Shown: piece after piece, positions 1-6,115 of the stretch
How the letters are laid out: every line of letters starts with the position of its first letter
Numbering within the stretch: position 1 is the stretch's first letter
NCBI GenBank assembly: GCA_030146905.1
Contig: JASLAV010000450.1
Span: 1 to 13,957, forward strand
Direction: 5' to 3'
Origin: Lentzea sp.
GTDB lineage: Bacteria; Actinomycetota; Actinomycetes; Mycobacteriales; Pseudonocardiaceae
Length of the DNA stretch: 13,957 nt
The notes under the pieces: model-generated
What the model was told of the DNA's origin: nothing
What the model saw: the letters and a program-made list of their open reading frames with translations, nothing else
Databases searched by the model: none
Position numbers and translations under genes: made by a program

Positions 1-1530
1 GAGCTGGGACTGCGCGTCCTGGTCGTCACGAAGGCCGCGGGCGACGACGGCAACACCCGCTGGGCCCAGGGTGGCGTCGCCGTCGTCATGGAGGACCAGC
101 ACGACCCCGGTGACACGGTCGGGCGGCACGTCGAGGACACGCTGACGGCGGGCGCGGGCCTCTGCGACGCGTCGGCGGTCACGACGGTCATCTCGGACGG
201 CCCGCGGGCCGTGGCGAGGCTGCGCGAGCGCGGCGCCGTGTTCGACGCGAAGCCGGACGGCCTGCTGGAGCGCACCCGCGAAGGCGGCCACAGCGCGTTC
301 CGCGTCGTGCACGCCGGTGGCGACGCGACCGGTGCCGAGGTCGAACGCGCACTTCTCAAGGCCACTGTGGACGGACGGGTTCCCCTGCTGGAGAACCACG
401 TCGCCGTCGACACCGTCAAAACCCCGCTCGGTGCTGTCGGCGGGCTGCTGGTGCTCGACGGCAACGGCGTGCCCGGTGTGCTGACCGCGCCCGCCGTGCT
501 GCTCGCGACCGGTGGCCTCGGTCAGATGTACCAGGCGACCTCGAACCCGTCCGTCGCGACGGGCGACGGCCTCGCGCTCGCGCTGCGGGCCGGCGCGCTG
601 GCCGCGGACGTCGAGTTCATCCAGTTCCACCCGACCGTGCTCTACACCGGCCGCGGGGCCCGTGGCCGCTGCCCGCTCGTCACGGAAGCGGTGCGCGGCG
701 AAGGTGCCGTGCTGGTCGACGCGACGGGCGCCCGCGTGATGAAGGGCGTGCACCCGCTGGAGGACCTGGCCCCGCGCGACGTCGTGGCGGCCGCGATCAC
801 CCGGCACATGGCGCTCGGACCCGGTGGCGTGGACGACCACGTCTTCCTCGACGCGACGGCGTTGCACGACATGGCGACCCGCTTCCCGACCGTCTTCGCG
901 GCGTGCGCCGCGGCGGGCATCGACCCTGCCGTCGACCCGATTCCGGTCGCTCCCGCGGCCCACTTCGCCTGTGGCGGCGTGGTGTCGTCCGTCGACGGCC
1001 GCACCGGCGTGACCGGCCTGTACGCGGTCGGCGAGGTCGCCCGCACCGGCCTGCACGGCGCGAACCGCCTGGCGTCCAACAGCCTGCTCGAAGGCCTGGT
1101 CTGCGGCACCCGTGCCGCCGAGGCCGTGGCCGCCGACATCGCTGTCGGCCTGATCGCACCCGCCCGCGCCGTCGACCCGGTTCTGCCGACGGCGCCGGTG
1201 GCGGACAGGGACATGCTCCAGCGCGTGATGTCCCGCTACGCCGCGATCGGCCGTGACGCGGAAGGTCTCGCCGTCGTCGGCTCGGTGCTCGACGTGTCCA
1301 CGGTGGACAAGCAGCTCGAGTCGCGCGAGCTCGTCGAGGACGCGGCGCTGACCATGGCCGCCCGCGCCCTGATCGCCGCGGCGCAGGAACGCACCGAGTC
1401 GCGCGGCTGCCACGTCCGCACCGACTTCACCGGGCGTTCGCCGGAGTGGCAGCGCAGCCAGCTCGTCCGGCTCACCCCGACCGGTCAGCCCGTGCTGGCC
1501 GATCCAGTACTGGCAGAGGGTGTCGCATGA
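1..1530 (+). CDS. nadB: L-aspartate oxidase, 5' end outside window
   Basis: FAD enzyme that oxidises L-aspartate to iminoaspartate, the first step of de novo NAD synthesis; NadA and NadC complete quinolinate formation and use. The frame is open from base 1, so the start and the N-terminal dinucleotide-binding glycine motif lie upstream; 509 residues are visible of the roughly 540 usual. Seen: WAQGGVA just after the missing N-terminus, HVEDTLTAGAGLCD, the FHPT motif (His codon 628-630), APRD with the conserved catalytic-type Arg (775-777), HFACGGV, and HGANRLASNSLLEGLV near the FAD site. The last part is the helical C-terminal domain typical of the succinate dehydrogenase/fumarate reductase flavoprotein family. 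The fit is to NadB rather than SdhA because of these motifs and because nadC follows. Its TGA overlaps the nadC ATG (ATGA), indicating an operon, probably with nadA upstream. An ATG at 88 is internal, since conserved sequence lies before it. Confidence 0.96.
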   Translation, partial: ELGLRVLVVTKAAGDDGNTRWAQGGVAVVMEDQHDPGDTVGRHVEDTLTAGAGLCDASAVTTVISDGPRAVARLRERGAVFDAKPDGLLERTREGGHSAFRVVHAGGDATGAEVERALLKATVDGRVPLLENHVAVDTVKTPLGAVGGLLVLDGNGVPGVLTAPAVLLATGGLGQMYQATSNPSVATGDGLALALRAGALAADVEFIQFHPTVLYTGRGARGRCPLVTEAVRGEGAVLVDATGARVMKGVHPLEDLAPRDVVAAAITRHMALGPGGVDDHVFLDATALHDMATRFPTVFAACAAAGIDPAVDPIPVAPAAHFACGGVVSSVDGRTGVTGLYAVGEVARTGLHGANRLASNSLLEGLVCGTRAAEAVAADIAVGLIAPARAVDPVLPTAPVADRDMLQRVMSRYAAIGRDAEGLAVVGSVLDVSTVDKQLESRELVEDAALTMAARALIAAAQERTESRGCHVRTDFTGRSPEWQRSQLVRLTPTGQPVLADPVLAEGVA

Positions 1531-2366
1531 CCGAAATCGACTGGGAGGACGCGAACCGCGTCATCCAGCTCGCGTTGGAAGAGGACCTCCGCTACGGCCT
1601 CGACGCCACGACGCTGGCGACGGTGCCGGAGAAAGCCGTCGCCACCGGTGAGATCACGCCGCGGTCCGCCGGTGTGCTGTGCGGCGTCTCGGTGGCGCGC
1701 ACCGCTTTCCAGCGCTACCTGCCCGAGGTCGAGGTGCTCTCCGAGGCCTCCGACGGCGACAAGGCGGTCCCCGGTGAGCCCGCGCTGGTGCTGACCGGCC
1801 CCGCTCGCGGCCTGCTCACCGTCGAGCGCACGGCGTTGAACCTGGTCTGCCACCTGTCCGGCATCGCGACGCAGACCGCGCGCTGGGTCGACGCGGTCGA
1901 GGGCACCGGCGCGAAGATCCGCGACAGCCGCAAGACGTTGCCGGGGCTGCGGCTCCTGCAGAAGTACGCGGTCCGGTGCGGCGGCGGTGTGAACCACCGC
2001 ATGGGCCTCGGCGACGCGATCCTCATCAAGGACAACCACGTCGCGGCGGCCGGTTCGGTGGGGGCCGCGATCCGCGCGGCCCGCGCACACGCGCCGGAAC
2101 TGCTGATGGAGGTCGAGGTCGACAGCCTGGAGCAGCTCGACGAGGCGATCGCCGAGGGCGCGGAACTGGTGCTGCTGGACAACTTCACGCCGGAGCAGTG
2201 CGCCAGGGCCGTCGAACGCAGGCCGGCCGGGGTGAAGCTGGAGGCGTCCGGCGGACTCACGCTCGACGTGGCCCGCCGGTACGCCGAGACCGGCGTGGAC
2301 TACCTCGCGGTCGGCGGTCTCACGCACTCCAGCCCGTCACTCGACCTCGGCCTCGATCTTCGCTAG
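1527..2366 (+). CDS. nadC: Nicotinate-nucleotide pyrophosphorylase (quinolinate phosphoribosyltransferase)
   Basis: Converts quinolinate and PRPP to nicotinate mononucleotide, CO2 and PPi, the step that joins de novo synthesis to the common NAD pathway. 279 residues, a normal full length. The phosphate- and quinolinate-binding residues are present: R101 (VERTALN), R135-K136 in DSRKTLPGLR, GGGVNHR with H157 and R158, K168 in LIKDNH, E197 in EVEVD, D218 in LLDNF, and the SGGL phosphate loop. Start: ATG 1527, chosen because it overlaps the nadB stop as ATGA, has an AGAGGG at 1515-1520, and begins the family's N-terminal helix; the same frame stays open upstream to 1446 but that part is a shadow of nadB. 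Its last 30 bp overlap the 3' end of the monooxygenase-like gene on the other strand. Translation is probably coupled to nadB. Confidence 0.97.
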   Translation: MTEIDWEDANRVIQLALEEDLRYGLDATTLATVPEKAVATGEITPRSAGVLCGVSVARTAFQRYLPEVEVLSEASDGDKAVPGEPALVLTGPARGLLTVERTALNLVCHLSGIATQTARWVDAVEGTGAKIRDSRKTLPGLRLLQKYAVRCGGGVNHRMGLGDAILIKDNHVAAAGSVGAAIRAARAHAPELLMEVEVDSLEQLDEAIAEGAELVLLDNFTPEQCARAVERRPAGVKLEASGGLTLDVARRYAETGVDYLAVGGLTHSSPSLDLGLDLR

Positions 2367-2765
2367 CGGCCGGTAGCGCACGAAACCACCCTGACGGACG
2401 CCGGGGAAGTTCAGCACCCGGCGCCAGTCAGCGGTGGCGGAGCCGACGCCGCCGCCGTCCGACAGCGCTTCGACGTGGTCCTCCGCGCTGCGCCACTCGG
2501 CGTAGTTGACCACTCGCTTGCCGTCCTCCCGGATGTGGAAGGCGGCGGAGATGCCGCCGGGGTGCGGCTTCGGATCGCTCGCGAGCGCCACGAACACCGA
2601 GTCGACCCAGGCTTTCGCGGTCGCCTCGTCGTCGGTGTCGATCGTGACCAGCACGACGCACCCCACGGTCTTGTCGCTGCCGGCCATCCCGCCGGTGCGG
2701 TACAGCCGGAAGCCGTCGAGCTCGGTGCGGCTCCGGACGAACGGGGGCAGTTCGGGAAGAGTCAT
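2337..2765 (-). CDS. Small antibiotic-biosynthesis-monooxygenase (ABM) fold protein
   Basis: 142 residues, predicted soluble. The middle, residues about 37-100, has the pattern of the ABM dimeric alpha/beta-barrel family: a beta strand VVLVTI, a helix AKAWVDSVFVAL, then HPGGISAAFHI and GKRVVNYAEWRS, followed by a helix EDHVEAL. Family members include quinone-forming monooxygenases and haem-degrading enzymes, but many are uncharacterised, so the substrate cannot be named. Start: ATG at 2765, with AGGA 8 nt upstream on the minus strand; the open frame runs on through the hydrolase gene as a shadow. It lies 23 bp downstream of the hydrolase stop on the same strand, so the two probably share a transcript. 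The tail overlaps nadC by 30 bp, convergently. Confidence 0.8.
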   Translation of the reverse strand: MTLPELPPFVRSRTELDGFRLYRTGGMAGSDKTVGCVVLVTIDTDDEATAKAWVDSVFVALASDPKPHPGGISAAFHIREDGKRVVNYAEWRSAEDHVEALSDGGGVGSATADWRRVLNFPGVRQGGFVRYRPLAKIEAEVE

Positions 2766-2788
2766 GCCCCTGATCCTGTGAGCTCGAC

Positions 2789-3568
2789 CTAACTGGAGGT
2801 CAAGCGCCGGTTGGCCAGCACCGGCAGCACCTCGCGAGCCCGCTCCACCGCCGTGAGGTCGAGGTCGACGACCGACACCTCCGGCTGGTCGGAGAGCTGC
2901 GCGACGACGTTGCCGAAGGGATCGGCGACGGTCGAGCACCCGATCCCGGTCGGCGCGGACGACCCCAGGTCGCCGGGGTAGGCCTGCCCGCACGCCACGA
3001 CGAACGACGTGCAGTCGAGTGCGCGCGCCCGCACGAGCAGTTCCCACTGCTCCTTCTTGCCGGGCCCCGCACCCCACGACGCCCCGACCAGCACGGCGGC
3101 CGCGCCCTCGTCGGCCAGCGCGCGGAACAGCTCGGGGAAGCGGACGTCGTAACAGGTCGCCACGCCCAGGGTGACGCCGTCCACGTCGAAGGTCACCACG
3201 TCGGAGCCCGGCGCGACCGTGCGCGACTCCTGGAACCCGAACGCGTCGAACAGGTGGATCTTGTCGTAGCCGAGGTGCACGTCCGGCCCGGTCACCAGCA
3301 TGGTGTTCGTCACGCGATCTCCCGACGGCGTGAACATGCCCGCGACCACCACGACGTCGTGCTCGACGGCGATCTCGCGCACCGCCGACGCCCACGGCCC
3401 GTCCAGCGGCTCCGCGACGGGCCCGAGCGGCACGCCGAAGCGGCACATCGTCGCCTCGGGCAGCAGCACGACCCGCGCGCCCTCGGCCCTGCGCACCGCG
3501 TCGCGGACCAGTTCCAGGTTCGACCTGGGGTCCGTGGTGGAGCTGATCTGACTCACGGCGATGCGCAT
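2789..3568 (-). CDS. Carbon-nitrogen hydrolase (nitrilase superfamily, Nit1/Nit2-like)
   Basis: Cytosolic amidase-type hydrolase of 259 residues. The Glu-Lys-Cys catalytic triad is visible: E38 in LLPEA, K103 in YDKIHLFDAFGFQES, C139 in CYDVRFPELFR. The LFDAFGFQES and CYDVRFPELFR motifs place it in the Nit branch, whose best-studied members hydrolyse deaminated glutathione or omega-amides. Actinomycetes of this group make mycothiol rather than glutathione, so the real substrate is open. Start: ATG 3568, giving MRIAVSQ, the usual N-terminus of the family; the frame remains open far upstream across the lipoprotein gene but that is a shadow. A TACAGT hexamer ends 7 nt before the ATG, so the mRNA is probably leaderless. 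It is divergent from the lipoprotein gene and followed by the ABM-fold gene. Confidence 0.9.
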   Translation of the reverse strand: MRIAVSQISSTTDPRSNLELVRDAVRRAEGARVVLLPEATMCRFGVPLGPVAEPLDGPWASAVREIAVEHDVVVVAGMFTPSGDRVTNTMLVTGPDVHLGYDKIHLFDAFGFQESRTVAPGSDVVTFDVDGVTLGVATCYDVRFPELFRALADEGAAAVLVGASWGAGPGKKEQWELLVRARALDCTSFVVACGQAYPGDLGSSAPTGIGCSTVADPFGNVVAQLSDQPEVSVVDLDLTAVERAREVLPVLANRRLTSS

Positions 3569-3575
3569 GGGGATC

Positions 3576-3581
3576 ACTGTA
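3576..3581 (-). promoter_or_regulatory. Leaderless -10 element for the carbon-nitrogen hydrolase gene
   Basis: Minus-strand TACAGT fits the actinobacterial TAnnnT -10 pattern and is followed by exactly 7 nt (3575-3569) before the ATG, the spacing of leaderless transcripts. No convincing -35 is visible; it would lie inside the divergent lipoprotein gene. It shares two bases with the opposite -10. Inference from sequence alone. Confidence 0.5.
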
Positions 3582-3585
3582 GGGT
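3580..3585 (+). promoter_or_regulatory. Leaderless -10 element for the solute-binding lipoprotein gene
   Basis: TAGGGT matches TAnnnT and is followed by exactly 7 nt (3586-3592) before the GTG start, so transcription would begin at or next to the start codon. There is no Shine-Dalgarno sequence, which agrees with this. No good -35 is visible in the hydrolase coding sequence upstream. Confidence 0.5.
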
Positions 3586-3592
3586 CCGAACC

Positions 3593-5095
3593 GTGCGCCG
3601 TTCCCCACTGCTCCTCGTCGTGTTGCTGGCCGTCGCGGGCTGTACCGAGACCGCCACACCCCGCCCGGACGGCGGCACGAACGGCACGTCGATCGTGCTC
3701 GCCGACCGCGACGAGCCCACGACGCTGAACCCGCTGCTCGGCTACGGCGCGCAGGGCGTGTCGAAGATCTACGACGGTCTCGTCGAGCACCGCCAGGACG
3801 GTTCGCTGCGGCCCCAGCTCGCCGCCGACCTGCCGGAACCGGCGGCGGACGGCCTGAGCTGGACGGTGAAGCTGCGCGGTGACGTGAAGTTCACCGACGG
3901 CAGCGCGTTCGGCGCGGAGGACGTCGTCGCCACCTACACCGCCGCGTTGCAGAACCCGGTCAAGGAGCGGTTCAGCACCCTGAAGAGCGTCGAACAGGTC
4001 GACCCGTCGACCGTCCGCTTCACCCTCACGCAGGTGCACGCGGCGTTCCCGCACCTGCTCGTGCTCGGCGTCCTGCCCAGCGAACAGGCGAACCCCGGCG
4101 GTCAGCCGATCGGCACCGGCCCGTACAAGGTCACCGAGTGGCGCAAGGGCGACCGGCTGGTGCTGGACGCCAACGAGAGCTACTTCGCGGGCGCGCCCAA
4201 GGTCAAGAAGGTGACGGTCGTGTTCGTCACCGACGACAACCAGCGCGCGGGCCGCATGCAGGCAGGCGAGTTCGACGGCACGGTGCTGCCGCCCAAGATC
4301 GCGGAGGCGTTCACCGGCAGGTCGACGCTGGTCGTGCAGCACCACCGCAGCGCCGACTACCGGTCCGTCGCGCTGCCCGCTGCCCACCCGGTCACCGGCA
4401 ACGCCGCCGTCCGCCTCGCGCTGAACTACGCCGCGAACCGCCAGGGCATGATCGACAGCCTGCTGGAGGGCAAGGGCACCATCGCGTACACGCCGGTGCC
4501 GGACGCGCTGGCGGAGGAGTTCGACCCGACCGCGAAGTTCCGCTTCGACAAGGCCGAGGCCGCCCGCCTGCTCGACGCGGGCGGCTGGGTCGCCGGCGCC
4601 GACGGCATCCGGGTCCGCGAGGGCGTCGCGGCCCGCTTCACGCTGATGTACCCGCTGGGCGACGACCTGCGCGCGGACCTCGCGACGGCGTTCGCGGCCG
4701 ACGCCAAGGCGGTGGGCGTGGACGTGCAGCTGGCAGGCCTGTCGTGGGAGGCGATCCGCCCGCGCATGGGCACCGACGCGCTGCTCTACGGCGAGGGCTC
4801 GCCGTTCGACCCGGACCTGATGCTCTACGGCCTGCGCGGCCAGGGCAGCCCCGCCGCCGACGCCGCGCTGGAGAACGGCCGCAAGCTCATCGACCCGGCC
4901 CAGCGGGCGGTGGCGTACAAGCTCTTCCAGCAGGCGTTCATCGCGGCGCCGTCGATGGTGGTGCTGGTCTTCCCCGAGCACGCGTACGTGATGCGCGACT
5001 CGTGGAACGGCTACGAACCCGTGGTGGACCCGAACTCCTACGGCGCGCTGGCCTGGGGCCCGTGGTGGAACCTGGACAAGTGGGAGCCCAAGTAG
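3593..5095 (+). CDS. ABC transporter solute-binding lipoprotein, family 5 (peptide/nickel type)
   Basis: Extracytoplasmic, lipid-anchored receptor for an oligopeptide-type ABC importer; 500 residues, normal for the family. The signal peptide is short: two arginines, then LLLVVLL and a lipobox VAGC with the lipidated Cys at residue 17. The mature part shows family-5 landmarks: DEPTTLNPLL near the start, a YDGL segment, LSWTVKLRGDVKFTDG (the signature region), IGTGPYKV, VRLALNYA, and a C-terminal WNGYEP segment. Start: GTG 3593, because it precedes the signal peptide directly and sits 7 nt after a -10 hexamer; the open frame further upstream is antisense to the hydrolase. No permease or ATPase genes flank it, so it is an orphan binding protein and the ligand is unknown. 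Its stop is 4 bp from the stop of the convergent membrane-protein gene. Confidence 0.92.
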   Translation: MRRSPLLLVVLLAVAGCTETATPRPDGGTNGTSIVLADRDEPTTLNPLLGYGAQGVSKIYDGLVEHRQDGSLRPQLAADLPEPAADGLSWTVKLRGDVKFTDGSAFGAEDVVATYTAALQNPVKERFSTLKSVEQVDPSTVRFTLTQVHAAFPHLLVLGVLPSEQANPGGQPIGTGPYKVTEWRKGDRLVLDANESYFAGAPKVKKVTVVFVTDDNQRAGRMQAGEFDGTVLPPKIAEAFTGRSTLVVQHHRSADYRSVALPAAHPVTGNAAVRLALNYAANRQGMIDSLLEGKGTIAYTPVPDALAEEFDPTAKFRFDKAEAARLLDAGGWVAGADGIRVREGVAARFTLMYPLGDDLRADLATAFAADAKAVGVDVQLAGLSWEAIRPRMGTDALLYGEGSPFDPDLMLYGLRGQGSPAADAALENGRKLIDPAQRAVAYKLFQQAFIAAPSMVVLVFPEHAYVMRDSWNGYEPVVDPNSYGALAWGPWWNLDKWEPK

Positions 5096-5099
5096 GCCC

Positions 5100-5591
5100 T
5101 CACGTGGTCCGTGCGTTGATCTCGCGGACGGCCGTCTCCGGGTCGTCCGCCCAGAACTCGACCCGCTCGACCCGCTGAACACCCGTCTTGCCGAGGTTCA
5201 CGAGCTGCGGCTCGTGGAACGGCACGGACACGTTCGTCTTGGTCAGCGATTGGATGACGAGCGCGTCACCGACCACCTCGACGCTGCGCAGCCCCTTGTG
5301 GGTGCGCTCGGAGACCCGCGCCGCGCCGAGGTCCTCGGTGGGCAGGCGCCAGTCGAAGAACCCGAGCTGCCGCAACCGCAGCTCGTCGGCGGAGATGGTG
5401 TGCGGCTGCTTGTGCAGGACGTAGAGGGCGCCAGCGCACACGACGACGTTGAGCGCGCCGAGCACGCTCAGGGTGATGAGCAACCACGGGATGTCCAGTG
5501 CGAACGCGACCAGGGCGACACCGACCGCCGTGATGATCAGGAACCGCCAGTAGCGCGGCCGCATGCGCTTGCCGTAGGGGATCTCCACCAT
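5100..5591 (-). CDS. Two-TM membrane protein with C-terminal EFWAD domain (paralogue B)
   Basis: 163 residues of unknown function. Two hydrophobic segments (about 16-33 and 36-58) form an N-terminal hairpin, followed by about 100 residues that look beta-rich and cytoplasmic, ending in VERVEFWADDPETAVREI. The order (two helices, then LRL, a WRLP-EDL strand, an HEPQLVNLG strand and a final helix) resembles bacterial PH-like (bPH) domain proteins, but this is inference from pattern only. It aligns along its whole length with the gene just upstream: both share TNV, a following EP dipeptide, V-LG and the EFWAD-(D/N)P motif. Start: ATG 5591, 10 bp after the paralogue's stop, so the two are very likely co-transcribed. 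It ends 4 bp from the convergent lipoprotein stop. Confidence 0.75.
   Translation of the reverse strand: MVEIPYGKRMRPRYWRFLIITAVGVALVAFALDIPWLLITLSVLGALNVVVCAGALYVLHKQPHTISADELRLRQLGFFDWRLPTEDLGAARVSERTHKGLRSVEVVGDALVIQSLTKTNVSVPFHEPQLVNLGKTGVQRVERVEFWADDPETAVREINARTT
5124..5150 (+). terminator. Candidate terminator hairpin for the lipoprotein gene, inside the convergent gene
   Basis: Arms 5124-5133 (GCGGACGGCC) and 5141-5150 (GGTCGTCCGC) form a 10-bp stem with one G-U pair and a 7-nt loop, starting 28 nt after the lipoprotein stop. The odd pair is G-U in plus-strand RNA but a C-A mismatch in minus-strand RNA, so the plus direction is favoured. No T tract follows, as is common in actinomycetes. 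It lies within the 3' coding end of the membrane-protein gene. Confidence 0.45.
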
Positions 5592-5601
5592 GTGGCGGAG
5601 C

Positions 5602-6090
5602 CTATTTCCGCAGCGCGCGCACGACCTCGCCGGGGTTGTCGGCCCAGAACTCGATCCTCGTCACCTCGTGCGCGCCACGCCGGCCGAGGTCGACCTCCCG
5701 CGGCTCGCTCAGCAGCACGAGAACGTTGGTGGAGCCGGAGACCTCCAGCACGAGCGTGCCGTCCACAACGGACCGCGTCCTGTGCAGCGACCGGCTGGTC
5801 AAGCCCTGCCGGACCGTGCCGACGGCGGCGAGCGGAATCCCGTACTCGAACTCCCGCGCGTACCGCAGCCACAGGTGCTCGCCGTCCACCGAGTGCTTGA
5901 ACCTGTGGAGCATCCACAGCTGCCACCCGAGCAGCAGGGCGCTCAGCACCCCGAACGCGAACAGCACCGCCCGCAGCCAGAACCACGCCACCAGCAGCTC
6001 GACGAGCAGGACCTCCAAGGGCGTCACCACGATGAACACCCACAGGAACGGTCTGACCTGCGCGCCGTAGTCGAACGTTTGCTCCCCCAC
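5602..6090 (-). CDS. Two-TM membrane protein with C-terminal EFWAD domain (paralogue A)
   Basis: 162 residues of unknown function, tandem paralogue of the next gene downstream. Two hydrophobic segments, about 14-36 and 40-62, are followed by a beta-rich region ending VTRIEFWADNPGEVVRAL. Start: GTG 6090, chosen because it makes the N-terminus (VGEQTFDYGAQVRP) align with the paralogue's MVEIPYGKRMRPR and gives nearly equal lengths. An ATG at 6165 in the same frame would add 25 unrelated residues and run 50 bp into the divergent PLP enzyme gene. It is divergent from that gene across 25 bp. No Shine-Dalgarno is seen before the GTG. A PH-like fold is possible for the C-terminal half; no catalytic motif is visible. 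Confidence 0.72.
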   Translation of the reverse strand: MGEQTFDYGAQVRPFLWVFIVVTPLEVLLVELLVAWFWLRAVLFAFGVLSALLLGWQLWMLHRFKHSVDGEHLWLRYAREFEYGIPLAAVGTVRQGLTSRSLHRTRSVVDGTLVLEVSGSTNVLVLLSEPREVDLGRRGAHEVTRIEFWADNPGEVVRALRK

Positions 6091-6115
6091 GTTTCGAGGG
6101 TGGCACAGTGGAGCG

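Noticed and set aside
2786..2801. GACCT-AACTGG-AGGTC stem across the hydrolase stop codon
   Set aside because: Five pairs with a 6-nt loop are too weak to call a terminator, and the downstream gene appears to be in the same operon.
2789..5182. A 797-codon minus-strand frame running from the hydrolase through the lipoprotein gene, which would look like a giant fusion
   Set aside because: Everything before the MRIAVSQ start is antisense to a well-supported lipoprotein gene and has low-complexity shadow composition, as expected in GC-rich DNA.
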